Positions 39,184 to 48,649 of a DNA stretch of 64,000 bases are shown one piece after another. Source of the DNA: Streptomyces sp. ML-6 (GTDB lineage Bacteria; Actinomycetota; Actinomycetes; Streptomycetales; Streptomycetaceae); the NCBI RefSeq assembly GCF_030116705.1, contig NZ_JAOTIK010000004.1, forward strand, positions 1-64,000. The letters run 5' to 3'. The translations under genes were made by a program, and so were the position numbers. The notes under the pieces are model-generated. The model was not told where the DNA came from. It was given only the letters and a program-made list of their open reading frames with translations, and searched no databases. Position 1 is the first letter of the stretch. Each line of letters opens with the position of its first letter.

Positions 39184-40323
39184 TCACGCCTCCGGGTCCG
39201 CGAACGCGGGCCGGGTGCCGTACTCCTCGACCGCTCCGGGGTCGAGGGACACGCCGAGTCCGGGGCCGGAGGGGATGTCGAGGCATCCGTCGGCACCAAG
39301 TCGCCAGCCCCCCGCGACCAGGTCGTCCACATAGGCCGAGCCGGTCTTGTACTCGACGAGGTCGGTGGACGCGAGCGCCGACGAGAGCTGCAGATCGGCG
39401 GCGAGACCGATGGCCGTGTTCCATCCGTGCGGGATCAGGCGGATGCCGAGGTCCTGGGCCTCCCAGCCGATCCGTCGCGACTCGCTCAGACCGCCTCCCT
39501 TGGTGGTGTCGGGCTGGACGATGTCGAAGGCGCGGCGCCGCAGGTAGGGGGAGAAGCTCTGCCTGCGGGTGAGGACCTCGCCGCCGCTGATGGGGACGGG
39601 TGAACCCGCGCGGAGTTCGGCGAAGCCTTCCAGGTCGTCCGGCGCGAGGGCCTCCTCGAACCAGGCGACGTCATAGTCGGCGAGCATCCGCGCGGTTCGC
39701 TTCGCCCATGCCAGGCCGCCGGGGAAGAACCCTTCGGAGCCGCCGGCGTCGACAGCGAGCAACCGGTCGCCTATCGCGGCGCGGGCGGCGGCGACGGTGC
39801 GCTCGTCGGTGGCGGCGTCCACCCGTCCGAACTTCCACCAGCCGATCTTGAACGCGGTGAATCCCTGCTCCACGAGTTCGGTGAGGTGGTCCGTCATCGG
39901 TCCGGCCTCGTCCATGAGCACCGACGCGTAGGGGCGCACCCGGGTACGGTGGCGCCCGCCGAGCAGCCGGCCGACCGGCTGACCGAGCGCCTGACCGGCG
40001 ATGTCCCACAGGGCGATGTCGATGGCGCTCGTCGCGTGCGTGAGCGCCCCGCCCCGGCCCATCCAGAACGCGGTCTGGTGCAGCGTCTCGGTGATCCGCT
40101 CGACCTCCACCGGGTCCTGTCCGACGAGGTGCGGGAGCAGAAGGTCGATCGCTCCCCGGACGAGATTCTCGGTGGTGAACGCGCTTCCGATGCCCGTGAC
40201 GCCTTCGTCGGTGTGGACGGCGACAAGCGTGTGCACGACATCGTCCGGGCGCAGTTCGTTCGACCAGCCACCCTCGGGAGTCGCCCCGCGAAGACCGCAT
40301 GTCTCGACCCTGGTGATTCTCAT
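39184..40323 (-). CDS. enolase-superfamily sugar-acid dehydratase (mandelate racemase/MLE type)
   Basis: A 379-residue protein from ATG 40323 with the full two-domain layout. Metal ligands are in LLAVDAGGSEGF (Asp), WFEEAL (Glu) and SGGEVLTR (Glu). The barrel Lys lies in TAFKIGWWKFG and the acid/base His in RLIPHGWNTAIG; the last strand has LVEYKTG. The His-based active site fits acid-sugar dehydratases such as galactonate or fuconate dehydratase, though substrate cannot be fixed. Divergent from the GntR gene across 281 bp bearing two operators. The downstream aldolase remnant supports an Entner-Doudoroff-like route. Confidence 0.85.
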   Translation of the reverse strand: MRITRVETCGLRGATPEGGWSNELRPDDVVHTLVAVHTDEGVTGIGSAFTTENLVRGAIDLLLPHLVGQDPVEVERITETLHQTAFWMGRGGALTHATSAIDIALWDIAGQALGQPVGRLLGGRHRTRVRPYASVLMDEAGPMTDHLTELVEQGFTAFKIGWWKFGRVDAATDERTVAAARAAIGDRLLAVDAGGSEGFFPGGLAWAKRTARMLADYDVAWFEEALAPDDLEGFAELRAGSPVPISGGEVLTRRQSFSPYLRRRAFDIVQPDTTKGGGLSESRRIGWEAQDLGIRLIPHGWNTAIGLAADLQLSSALASTDLVEYKTGSAYVDDLVAGGWRLGADGCLDIPSGPGLGVSLDPGAVEEYGTRPAFADPEA

Positions 40324-40408
40324 GAGTGCCTCTCGTGACGGGTACTATCGCCGCGGGCGCCGACGAGGCGGGCGGCTGTGTTCGGGACCGTACCCGACCG
40401 AGAGGGTC

Positions 40409-40420
40409 ATTGTCGACAAT
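40409..40420. promoter_or_regulatory. GntR operator 1
   Basis: Perfect palindrome ATTGTCGACAAT, near the dehydratase side of the divergent region. Same core as the sites at 40569 and 42519. Confidence 0.7.
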
Positions 40421-40568
40421 CGACTATTTGGCTACAGTCTGCCGGACCGCCTGCCGCACCCGCCCCGGGAGGCGCCACCGGAAGGCCCCGCGCGACAAAG
40501 CCCCGCTCCCCCGCCCTCCGACCCCCCGACCCACCTCCCCTCCGCACCCCCGGGAGCCGCCGAACTTG

Positions 40569-40580
40569 ATTGTCGACAAA
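40569..40580. promoter_or_regulatory. GntR operator 2
   Basis: ATTGTCGACAAA, one base off the perfect palindrome, 25 bp before the GntR start. Placement suggests autoregulation. Confidence 0.7.
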
Positions 40581-40604
40581 GTGCGATCCTGCTACGCTCC
40601 GGCC

Positions 40605-41282
40605 ATGTCTGGTCTTTCCGCGCTTCCCGCGCTCCCCTCCGCCGCCCTCGCCTCCCGCCGCGAAACCGTGGCGGACGTCCTCCGCGAGGCCATCACCTCG
40701 GGCCGTCTCCAAGCGGGCCAGAAGCTCACGGAGTCGGGGGTCGCCGAACAGCTGGGAACCAGCAGGGCGCCGGTCCGCGAGGCGCTGCGCCAGCTGGAGC
40801 AGGAGGGCCTGGTGGTCTCCTACCCGTACCGCGGTACGGAGGTGCTCGGCGTCTCCCAGGAGGAGATCGAGAACGTTCTCGTACCGGTCCGCGTCTCCCT
40901 GGAGAAGTTCGCCTTCCGCAAGGCGATGCCCCGTCTGACCGACGCGGATTACGCCCATCTCCAGTCGCTCGTCCACAACATGGAGGAAGCGGCCGACGCG
41001 TCCGACGCGGCGCTGCTCGCCGACGAGGACATCCGCTTCCACGAGGCGGTCGTGACCTTGTCGGGGCAGCAGCACTGCCTGCAGATCTGGCGGTCGATCC
41101 AGCCCCGCGTGCGCGCCTACTTCCGGCGCGACGCGAACCACTACCCGGACGCGACCGTGGTCGCCGGGCAGCACCTCGAGCTCATCGACGCACTTCGCGC
41201 GGGCGACGAGCACGCACTGGACCGCGCCGTCACCGCCCACATCCAGACCCATTTCAAAACCACCGAGGACTCCTCCGAATGA
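40605..41282 (+). CDS. GntR/FadR-family transcriptional regulator
   Basis: A 225-residue protein from ATG 40605. The winged HTH at residues 19-80 contains LREAITSGRLQAGQKLTESGVAEQLGTSRAPVREAL in overlapping parts and the wing QEGLVVSYPYRGTEV. The FCD effector domain (about 90-220) has metal-binding-type His/Asp residues in DIRFHEAVV and the C-terminal HIQTHF. It probably binds the GTCGAC palindromes at 40409, 40569 and 42519 and responds to a sugar acid. Overlaps the SDR gene as ATGA, so it is the first gene of an operon. Confidence 0.9.
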   Translation: MSGLSALPALPSAALASRRETVADVLREAITSGRLQAGQKLTESGVAEQLGTSRAPVREALRQLEQEGLVVSYPYRGTEVLGVSQEEIENVLVPVRVSLEKFAFRKAMPRLTDADYAHLQSLVHNMEEAADASDAALLADEDIRFHEAVVTLSGQQHCLQIWRSIQPRVRAYFRRDANHYPDATVVAGQHLELIDALRAGDEHALDRAVTAHIQTHFKTTEDSSE

Positions 41283-42067
41283 CTAGAACGATCTTGATCA
41301 CCGGCGGCGGAAGCGGCATCGGCCGCGCCACCGCGTTCGAAGCCGCACGCCGGGGCTGGGCCGTCGGCGTCCTCGACCGTGACGGCGAGAGCGCCGAACG
41401 GGCGGCGGCCGAGGCCCGGCGCGTGGGCGCCCACAGAGTCTGGTCGGCCGCGGCGGACGTCACCGGCGAACGGGAGCTCGTCGACGCGTTCGGCGCGGCG
41501 AGCACCGCACTGGGCCCGGTGGACGGGGTGATCGCGAGCGCCGGCATCGAGGTCAACGCGCCCCTGCCACAGATGCCTCTCGACACATGGCGCCGCGTTC
41601 TCGACGTGAATCTCACCGGCGCCTTCCTGACCGTACGCACGGCCGCGCAGGCTCTGCGGGACGCCGGGAGGCCGGGCTCCCTCGTGTGCGTGTCCTCCCC
41701 TTCCGCCTTCGTCGGCTTCGCGGGCGGCTCGAACAGCGCGTACGGAGCGTCCAAGGGCGGAGTCTCCGCGTTCGTGCGGGCGGCCGCCATCGACCTCGCC
41801 CCTCACGGCATCCGCGTCAACGCGGTCGTCCCCGGCGCCACCGACACTCCGATGCTCTACTTCGGTCTCGACGGTGACGCGCTCGAAGCGGAGCGCGCGC
41901 GCCTGAGGGACGCCGCGGCACGGCAGATCCCGCTCGGGCGGATGGCCGACCCCGCCGAGATCGCGCGTGCCGCCGCCTGGCTGCTCTCCGAGGACGCCTC
42001 GTATGTCACGGGCAGTCACCTGGTCTGCGACGGCGGCCTCATGGCCAAGAGCGCGAACGATTTCTGA
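41279..42067 (+). CDS. SDR-family NAD(P)-dependent oxidoreductase
   Basis: A 262-residue classical short-chain dehydrogenase from ATG 41279. Cofactor motif TGGGSGIG at residues 8-15, DV near 63, and ASAGIE for the usual NNAG. The catalytic Ser lies in CVSSPSAF and the YGASK box carries Tyr and Lys. PGATDTPM follows. Likely oxidises or reduces a sugar or sugar-acid carbonyl in the same pathway as the dehydratase; substrate not predictable. Confidence 0.88.
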   Translation: MTRTILITGGGSGIGRATAFEAARRGWAVGVLDRDGESAERAAAEARRVGAHRVWSAAADVTGERELVDAFGAASTALGPVDGVIASAGIEVNAPLPQMPLDTWRRVLDVNLTGAFLTVRTAAQALRDAGRPGSLVCVSSPSAFVGFAGGSNSAYGASKGGVSAFVRAAAIDLAPHGIRVNAVVPGATDTPMLYFGLDGDALEAERARLRDAAARQIPLGRMADPAEIARAAAWLLSEDASYVTGSHLVCDGGLMAKSANDF

Positions 42068-42117
42068 CCGGACTTCCGACCAAACCCGAGAACCCACCGC
42101 AGAAAGGCCGAACTCAC

Positions 42118-42501
42118 ATGACAACTCAGGCGATCGGCGCCACGACATGGGTGGTCGCGGACGGCTACATCCCCCCGAGCAGCACCGGACCGGCACCCGC
42201 GATGACCAGCCATGACAGCATCTGCATGCTCAACGCCGGCGACGACCCCGCACACGTCGCCGTCGAGGTCTTCTACACCGACCGCGAGCCGGTCGGACCC
42301 TATGAACTCACCGTTCCCGCACGCCGCGCACACCACCAGCGGATCAATGATCTCCGCGGCCCCGAGCCGATCCTTCCGGGCGTCGACTACTGCCTCGTGA
42401 TCCGGAGCGACCACCCCATCGTCGTCCAGCACACCCGCCTCGACTCCCGACAGGCGGAGAACGCCCTGATGTCCACCATCGCCTACCCCTCCTCCCGGTG
42501 A
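42118..42501 (+). CDS. sensory-rhodopsin-transducer-like beta-sandwich protein
   Basis: A 127-residue protein from ATG 42118: TTWVVADGYIPP near the start, DSICMLNAGDDPAHVAVEVFYTDREPVGPY in the middle (overlapping motifs), and YCLVIRSDHPIVVQHTRLDSRQ at the end. This matches the small family typified by Anabaena sensory rhodopsin transducer, whose members in rhodopsin-free bacteria sit in sugar-utilisation operons and may bind carbohydrates. No rhodopsin is present here, so a ligand-binding or regulatory role is more likely. Lies 50 bp after the SDR gene. Confidence 0.75.
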   Translation: MTTQAIGATTWVVADGYIPPSSTGPAPAMTSHDSICMLNAGDDPAHVAVEVFYTDREPVGPYELTVPARRAHHQRINDLRGPEPILPGVDYCLVIRSDHPIVVQHTRLDSRQAENALMSTIAYPSSR

Positions 42502-42518
42502 TCTTCCCTGTGAGCAAT

Positions 42519-42530
42519 TTGGTCGACAAT
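42519..42530 (+). promoter_or_regulatory. GntR operator 3, upstream of sugar porter
   Basis: TTGGTCGACAAT with central GTCGAC at 42522-42527, 27 bp before the transporter start and 18 bp after the preceding gene. The transporter can thus be controlled separately by the same regulator. Confidence 0.6.
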
Positions 42531-42556
42531 CTACAATCGATAAGGATCGGTTCATC

Positions 42557-44002
42557 ATGTCCCACGCACGCCCCGGAGAGAGCGGCCGCCTGACCCGTCG
42601 GGTGGCCGCGATGGCGGTGGCCGCCGCCATCGGCGGCTTCCTCTTCGGATTCGACACCGCCGTGATCAACGGCGCCGTGAACGCCATCGAGACCAACTTC
42701 GCGCTGGACTCCATCGGACTCGGCACCATCGTCGCCGTCACCCTGCTGGGCGCCACACTCGGCTCCTTGAGCGCCGGCTGGCTCGCCGACCGCATCGGGC
42801 GACCCCGCACCATGGCGGTCGCCGGCGCCGTCTTCCTCGTCGCCGCGATCGGCTGCGGCCTCGCCCAGGGCCTCTGGGACCTGGCGATCTGGCGCCTGCT
42901 CACCGGCTACGGCGTCGGATTCGCGACAGTGATCGGACCGCTCTACATCTCGGAGATCGCTCCGGCGAACGTGCGCGGCCGCCTCGCGTCGCTCCAGCAG
43001 ATGGCCATCGTCCTCGGCATCTTCGCCGCTCTCCTCTCCGACAGCTCGATCGCGCTCGCGCTCGAAGGCGCGGACGCGCGGGCGTTCCTCGGGCTCCCCG
43101 CGTGGCGGTGGATGTTCCTCGTGGGCATCGTGCCGGCCCTCGTCTACCTGGTCATCGCGCTCGCGGTCCCCGAGTCGCCGCGGTTCCTCGTCGCGCGCGG
43201 GCGGGCCGCCGAAGCGCGCGACGTGCTGCAGAGGCTCCAGGACATCACGGCCGAAGAAGCCGCCGCGCTGACCGACCGCATGGCCGCGACGCTGCGGACC
43301 GACCGCTCCGCCCGCTTCCAGGACCTCCTCGACCGGCGGCACGTCCTCCTCCCCGTCGTCTGGGTGGGGATCGGGCTCGCGGCCCTTCAGGCCCTGGTCG
43401 GCGTCGACGTCATCTTCTACTACTCCACGTCGCTGTGGCAGTCGGTCGGCTTCGGCGAGTCGGCGGCGTTCGCGCTGTCGGTGCTGAGTTCCTTCGTGAA
43501 CGTGGCCGCGACGGTGGTCGCGATTCTGCTCATCGACAAGGTGGGCCGCCGCCGGCTGCTGCTCGCCGGATCGACGGGCATGTTCCTGAGTCTCGTCACG
43601 GTGGCGGTGGGCTTTTCCACCGCCACCATCGCCGCGGACGGTGAGCCCGCGCTGTCCGGGATCTGGGGGCCGGTCACTCTTGTCGGCGCGAACCTGTTCG
43701 TCGTGGCCTTCGCCGTCTCCTGGGGTCCGGCCGTCTGGGTCCTTCTCGGCGAGATGTTCCCCAACCGCATACGCGGCCTTGCGCTGTCGGCGTGCGCCGC
43801 CGCCAACTGGCTCGCCGGCGTCCTGCTCAACTTCACGTTCCCGAGCCTGCGCGACCTCTCCTTGGCGGGAAGCTACGGGGTCTACGCGTTCATGGCCCTG
43901 CTCTCGTGGCTGCTCGTGTTCTTCTTCGTCGGTGAGACGAAGGGGCGTTCACTGGAGGACGTGCAGGAAGACGCCACACCCGTGACCAGCCCGCTGAAGT
44001 GA
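42557..44002 (+). CDS. MFS sugar porter
   Basis: A 481-residue, 12-helix transporter of the sugar porter (SP) family. GFDTAVINGAV in helix 1, the loop motif LADRIGRPRT between helices 2 and 3, VPESPRFLV after helix 6, and DKVGRRRLLL between helices 8 and 9. Takes up the sugar or sugar acid of this cluster by proton symport (family knowledge). ATG 42557 has AAGGA 12 bases upstream. Last intact gene of the cluster. Confidence 0.9.
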   Translation: MSHARPGESGRLTRRVAAMAVAAAIGGFLFGFDTAVINGAVNAIETNFALDSIGLGTIVAVTLLGATLGSLSAGWLADRIGRPRTMAVAGAVFLVAAIGCGLAQGLWDLAIWRLLTGYGVGFATVIGPLYISEIAPANVRGRLASLQQMAIVLGIFAALLSDSSIALALEGADARAFLGLPAWRWMFLVGIVPALVYLVIALAVPESPRFLVARGRAAEARDVLQRLQDITAEEAAALTDRMAATLRTDRSARFQDLLDRRHVLLPVVWVGIGLAALQALVGVDVIFYYSTSLWQSVGFGESAAFALSVLSSFVNVAATVVAILLIDKVGRRRLLLAGSTGMFLSLVTVAVGFSTATIAADGEPALSGIWGPVTLVGANLFVVAFAVSWGPAVWVLLGEMFPNRIRGLALSACAAANWLAGVLLNFTFPSLRDLSLAGSYGVYAFMALLSWLLVFFFVGETKGRSLEDVQEDATPVTSPLK

Positions 44003-44019
44003 AACGCGCCGACGAGGCG

Positions 44020-45066
44020 CCGGACGCCGCGGCACTCATGCCCGGCCCCCCGCCCCGGATCCGGAACGTGCTCCGGGGCGCCTGCGGGGCTGCCCACCCT
44101 GTTGTCCGACGCCGAGACGCAGGCACGCGACCCGACCGAACAGCTCCAGACGCAGGTATCGAGCGCGACGACGAGGACCCTGGCCGTCCAACCTGGAACG
44201 CGCGGCCAGGAGCCTGCGCCACGTGCTGCAGGAAGCACCTGGCGCCCCGCCCGGTACGCGGCGCCCGGCTTCACGGCCGCCATGCCGGCCTTCCGGGACT
44301 CGTGCACCGCGTCGTAGACATCGCGCTGGAGCGGGGCGAAGGAACCGCTGATCGGCAGGGTGCGCGTCACGTCGGCGGTGCAGAGGGGGTGGGTCTCCGC
44401 TCCGGCGTCGAGCAGGAGCAGTTCGCCAGGGCGCACCGGTCCGTCGTTGTCCGTCCAGTGCGTGATCGTGGCGTGCTCGCCGACGGCGCAGATCGTGCCG
44501 TGGCCGACGGCGTTGCCCTCCAGACGCGCGCGGCGGAAGAAGGTGCCCTCGATCCACCGCTCGGCACGAGGCGACCGCCCCGGAGAGTTCGCCGACCACA
44601 TCGGTGAAGCCGGGCACCGTGGACTCCACGGCCTTGCGGAGTCCGGCAATCTCCCAGTCGTCCTTGACGAGGCGGAGATCGCTCAGCGCCTTCCCCGCTC
44701 CAGCGGCGCGCTTCCCCTCGGTGGTGACGCCGGCCTCCAGGGAGGGGGCGACGCCCCGGACGATCCGGGTCGGCACGCCGGGGGCGGCGGCCAGGACACC
44801 GGCCGCCGTGCGGACGGCCCGGCAGGGCAGGCCGAGCACCCGCTCCGACTCGGCGAGGGAACGCCGCCAGCCCATCCACAGCTCGGCCGTGGCCACGGTC
44901 CAGAACTCGTCGTCGTCCCCGCTGTCCCGCGGCAGCTGATAGCAGTGGGCGTCGTGGCCGCCGTCCGCGCGGGGTTCGAGGACGAGGGCGCCGTCCCGGG
45001 CCTGATCTCCCGTCATGTGGACGTAGCCCGAGGACGGACGGAACGGGTAACTGTTGTTGTGTAAGC
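44020..45066 (-). pseudogene. Xaa-Pro aminopeptidase fragment
   Basis: Both ends are missing. Begins at the N-terminal-domain phrase LHNNSYPFRPSSGYVHMTGDQ, runs through VKDDWEIAGLRKAVE, shifts frame near 44560, and continues with RWIEGTFFRRARLEGN and GELLLLDAGAET (metal Asp region) to ADVTRTLP, fading after RKAGMAAVKPGAAY. The catalytic His/Glu C-terminal half is gone. The shift here needs a base removed or two added, unlike the under-calls elsewhere, so it is true decay. The IS1182 remnant abuts its 5' side. Confidence 0.8.
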
Positions 45067-45104
45067 GGACTTTGAGGCGTCCGGAGACTCTGTTGCCGAA
45101 TTCG

Positions 45105-46450
45105 TCAGCCGGCGAGCTGGTAGCTGAGGCGTTCGAGTCGGCTGGTGCGTGGTTTGCGCAGTGGGTCTGTGGTCCACCGGGCGTCGAGGCGGACGAGGTT
45201 GCGGGCGGTGGCGGAGAAGGCGTGCTGGAGGGTGACTTTCGGCGGGCCGCGGTAGCGGGCCCGGCGGATGCCGGTGACGTCGCGGGCCTGGCTGATGATT
45301 CCCTCGATGCCCCCGCGGAGGGCGTACTTGGCTCTCCAGGACTCGGTGTGCTGCCCGGCGCGGGCCGTGGTGGTGTGTTCGTGGAGTTCACAGGGCCGCA
45401 GGGTGAGCAGGCGGGTGCCGCGGACGGAGGCGGTGCATGCGGTGCGGGAGGGGCAGGGGCGGCAGTCGGGGCGGGCGAAGTCGATCACGATGGCGTCGCG
45501 GCCGTGCTGGGTGACCGGGTACCAGCCGGCGCTGGTGGCGCCCTGGGGGCAGTGGACCTGACGGGCCTTCCAGTCGATGCGGAACGCGCTCTTGTCGAAG
45601 CCTTCGGCGGCCTTGGCCTGGGGCGAGTGGTCGGCCAGGAGCGGGGTGATCATGCTGATGCCCCGGCCTGCCGCTTCCACGACCAGGTCGGCAAAGGGGT
45701 ATCCGGAGTCGAGGTAGTGCTCGCCGGGTGCGACCTGCCGCTCGGCCAGGTTCTGCTGGATGGGCGCGGTGGCCCTGACGTCGAAAACCGTCGCCGTGGT
45801 GGTGTGCACATCGGTGATCAGCCGCAGCACGCTCGTACCGGTTTCGGTTTCGGCTTCGGCTTCGGCTTCGGCTTCGGCTTCGGCTTCGGCTTCGGCTTCG
45901 GCTTCGGCTTCGGCTTCGGCTTCGGCTTCGGCTTCGGCAGGAGTGTCGCAGGTCTCGGTGAGGTGGACCTTGTAACCCATCCAGAACACCTTGTCGCCCT
46001 TGGCCGACCAGCGGGCGTCGGGGTCGTACGGGGAGGCCAGGCGGATATGGCCGGGCGGGACGCCCTCGTCGTCGGCGTCCCGCTTCCTGATCACCTCCCA
46101 TCCCCGGGTATCGGTACGGATGGTGCAGGTCTGTATCAGGACCTGCCGCAGCAGGGCCGCCGCCTCGATCTCGCGGACCCACACCGGGGCGGTGTCGGAC
46201 CAGGCGGCCCGGCACACAGCCGGCGCGTCCTGGCCGAAGACCTGGCCGAAGACCTGGGCGAGCCGGTCCCGTTCGGTCTTCGAGCGCGGCATCGTCCAGC
46301 CATCGACACGCGGCCCGTAGCGTTCGGCGAACTCGGCGACGTCGATCACTCCGGCCGGCCAGGACGGCGCCGCGACGGCCAGGGCCTCCAGGGCGGCCCG
46401 CACGCTCTCCCCCGCCAGTTCGGTGCGGTTCAGTCCGGCGTGGGTTCGCT
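45105..46450 (-). pseudogene. IS1182-family transposase, 5'-truncated
   Basis: Open from about 46450 to the stop at 45105, but the first 170 or so residues of a normal IS1182 transposase are missing; it starts inside LNRTELAGESVRAAL. The DDE-type domain follows (KVFWMGYKVHLTETC, EHYLDSGYPFADLV) with the Cys cluster CRPCPSRTAC and C-terminal YALRGGIEGIISQ. Contains the expanded Glu-Ala repeat described separately. Lacks a start and is non-autonomous. Confidence 0.8.
45849..45938. repeat. hexanucleotide microsatellite (TTCGGC)15
   Basis: Fifteen perfect TTCGGC units preceded by one TTCGGT. On the coding strand it makes an Ala-Glu dipeptide repeat of about 16 units inside the IS1182 transposase, just after ETCDTPAEA. 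A slippage-prone expansion within the catalytic domain. Confidence 0.9.
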
Positions 46451-46834
46451 TGCGTGTGTGGGCGAGATTCTTCCGCCAGCCGCAGGGTCGATCTGATGTG
46501 CGAAGACATAGAGGCGGCGCGGGACGGCTGAGGATCCTCGGGCTGGACCCGAGTGAGCCGTAGAAATTGCCTTCAACGACAGACCCGCCTCAGCTGCCGC
46601 GACCGAGTCGGCGGTGGGTTCTCGTCGGACCGTTCCAAGATGGTGTGGCCGACGCGCCGCAGCGTACGCCAAGCCCGCAACGCTTTGGAAGGCCGATTCC
46701 GTCGGCCGGAAAACCCGTACGAGATCTTCGGCCAGTGGATCGAAGCGACCCCCGGACTAGGTTCTGTCTCGTAATCGATCTTGCAGGTGGAAATTGTCGT
46801 TGAGCTCGCGGTCAGCGGCCGGAAGACTGCGGCC
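46451..46834. other. gene-free stretch with insertion-sequence debris
   Basis: No credible gene. The segment near 46755-46780 (GGTTCTGTCTCGTAATCGAT) looks like the terminus of an IS5-family element whose transposase tail lies at 47263. The rest is unassigned. Confidence 0.45.
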
Positions 46835-47253
46835 ATGAGTTCTCGACGTTTCGTCTCCCTCGGTCCTGACGGCATGAGTGCCGGTGGTTGGCTGCATGTG
46901 GTGGTCGAGGCGAAGACGGGGGTCTTCTATCAGAAGCAGTACGGCGGAACCGCCTGTCGGCAGGGGCAGGTCGAGGGCTTCCTGGTGCCGCTGTTCGGCC
47001 CTGATGAGCTGGACGCATTGCGCGAGTTGTTCGAGAAGGACTTCCGCGGTGTCGGCACCTGGAACTACGCGTGGCCGGATGACGAGCGGGATGGGCTCCG
47101 CGAGATCATCGGAGCCATCCGCTACTGGGCGTACGACGGGACCACCGAGGAGCCGCGCCCTTTTCGCCTGGACGAGAGCCGGATGAGTGAGGCCGATGAG
47201 GCCTGGTCACGCCGGACGGGCCGGCAGTGCTGGTGTGGTTCGACTCGGACTGA
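46835..47253 (+). CDS. DUF6210-like protein (frameshift near 3' end in this sequence)
   Basis: About 139 residues from ATG 46835: WLHVVVEAKTGVFYQKQYGG, GFLVPLFGPDELDALRELF and TWNYAWPDDERDGLREII. Adding one G at 47205-47206 turns the Arg-rich tail into VTPDGPAVLVWFDSD and a stop at 47251. Resembles the DUF6210 family of Streptomyces (recalled, not checked). Function unknown. Lies between remnants of IS elements, so it may have been carried by one. Confidence 0.6.
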
Positions 47254-47262
47254 ACCCGGCGA

Positions 47263-47412
47263 TCAGTCGTCCGCCCTGAAGCGGATCAGCGCTGCGATGA
47301 TCACCCCGGCCCGGTAGCGGGCCGCCAGTTTGTCGAACCGGGTTCCCACGGCACGGAACTGCTTCAACCGGGAGAAACACCACCCGACAACGTTCCGCCC
47401 CCGGTAGACACC
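47263..47412 (-). pseudogene. IS5-family transposase, C-terminal fragment
   Basis: About 48 codons ending at 47263: YRGRNVVGWCFSRLKQFRAV, TRFDKLAARYRAGVII and a final RFRADD. This is the conserved tail around the E of the DDE triad in IS5/IS1647-like transposases. Everything upstream is missing. Confidence 0.75.
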
Positions 47413-47479
47413 TCAGGCGCGTAAGAAGTCAAGTTCGTTGCGCTGCGTCCGTGTGTAGCCTGTCGATCTGTTCGAACGG

Positions 47480-47923
47480 ATGAGGGGGCTGAGGGTGGAC
47501 GCGGAGTGCGGGCACGTGGGCATGCAGCTCCCTGAGGGGTCCTGGTGGGACTGGGACGTCATCGCCTGGGATGCTGCTGAGCTCCGGCTGGCGGCCGCGC
47601 ATGACCTCACCTATTACCACGGCTTGGAGTTGGTCTTCGGCGATCCGACCCTCGTCAGCTGCCCGGCGAAGTTCCTCGATCCGGTGTTCCGCGCGCCGAC
47701 GAGCGAGGAGCTCGCGAGAGTCACCCGTCAGATCGGCGAAGAACCGCTTGTTCTCGTCGCCTTCGAAGCGGATGCGGGCGGGCTGGAGCCCGTCTCCTGT
47801 CTCGTCGCTGCGGAACGGGTCGAAGTCGTGCAGGAAACCGTTCTGCGGTACTGGCGCGACGACGTAGCTCCTGGTCAGCGTTTCGCTCCGTGGGTGCGGC
47901 CTCCGGCCCCGCAGGCGAGCTAA
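47480..47923 (+). CDS. hypothetical protein
   Basis: A 147-residue soluble, acidic protein, starting at ATG 47480 or GTG 47495: WWDWDVIAWDAAELRLAAAHD, YYHGLELVFGDPTLVSCPAKF and APTSEELARVTRQIGEEPLV. Composition is protein-like and codon use normal. Not recognised; possibly an immunity-type protein by general character. Its stop abuts the IS110 fragment on the other strand. Confidence 0.55.
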   Translation: MRGLRVDAECGHVGMQLPEGSWWDWDVIAWDAAELRLAAAHDLTYYHGLELVFGDPTLVSCPAKFLDPVFRAPTSEELARVTRQIGEEPLVLVAFEADAGGLEPVSCLVAAERVEVVQETVLRYWRDDVAPGQRFAPWVRPPAPQAS

Positions 47924-48640
47924 GCGGCCGCCGCCACGGCAGACGGAGGCGGAAAGGCAACAGCCTCGTCGAAGCGGCTGCCGTGCTGAAGGCAGTGGTA
48001 GAGCTGTCCGATCATGCGGTTGAAGAGGTTGCGCTGGGCGGCGGCGTGCCAGTCTCCGTGGTCGTCTCGGCGCCGACGGTAGTGGGCCTTTGCGCCGGGC
48101 GAGGCGGTGATGGAGGCGAAGGCCCAGAGGTAACCGGCGTGGTTGAGACGGTCGTTCTTCACCCACCTGCGGGTGATGCTCGACTTCTTGCCGGAGGCCC
48201 GAGTGATGGGCGAGGCGCCGGCGTATGCCTTCAGGCCGCGGGCGTCCGCGAAGCGGGTCCGGTCGTCTCCGATCTCAGCGAGCACCCGGGCGCCGAGCTG
48301 GACGCCGAGGCCGGGGAAGCTGAGGATGATCTCAGCGTCCGGGTGCTGAGGGAAAGCCTCTTCGACCGCCGCGGCGAGGTCGTCGGCGGCGGTGCAGGCT
48401 GCCTCCAACTGGACCAGGAGCGCGAGCATTTGCTTGCCCAGCGCGTCTTCGACCAACGCTGGCTGGTGGGCCCATTCGGAGCGGAAGACGTCACGGAGCC
48501 GTTCGGCCTCGGCCGCGATGCCTCGCTTGCGGCCGGCCCGTTTGAGCGCTGTTTCCAGCTGTGTGCGGGTCAGCCGCGCGGCCCGGGTCGGGGTCGGGGC
48601 CGCCTTGATGTTCCGGCCCAGCGGCTCGTCGATGGTCCCG
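47920..48640 (-). pseudogene. IS110-family transposase, C-terminal half
   Basis: Retains the Transposase_20 domain (ILSFPGLGVQLGARVLAEIG, LKAYAGASPITRASGKK, with the catalytic Ser region) and the usual tail (MIGQLYHCLQHGSRFDE). The N-terminal RuvC-like DEDD domain is absent. It begins where the fragment at 48650 starts, marking the breakpoint. Confidence 0.8.
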
Positions 48641-48649
48641 CTGATATGC

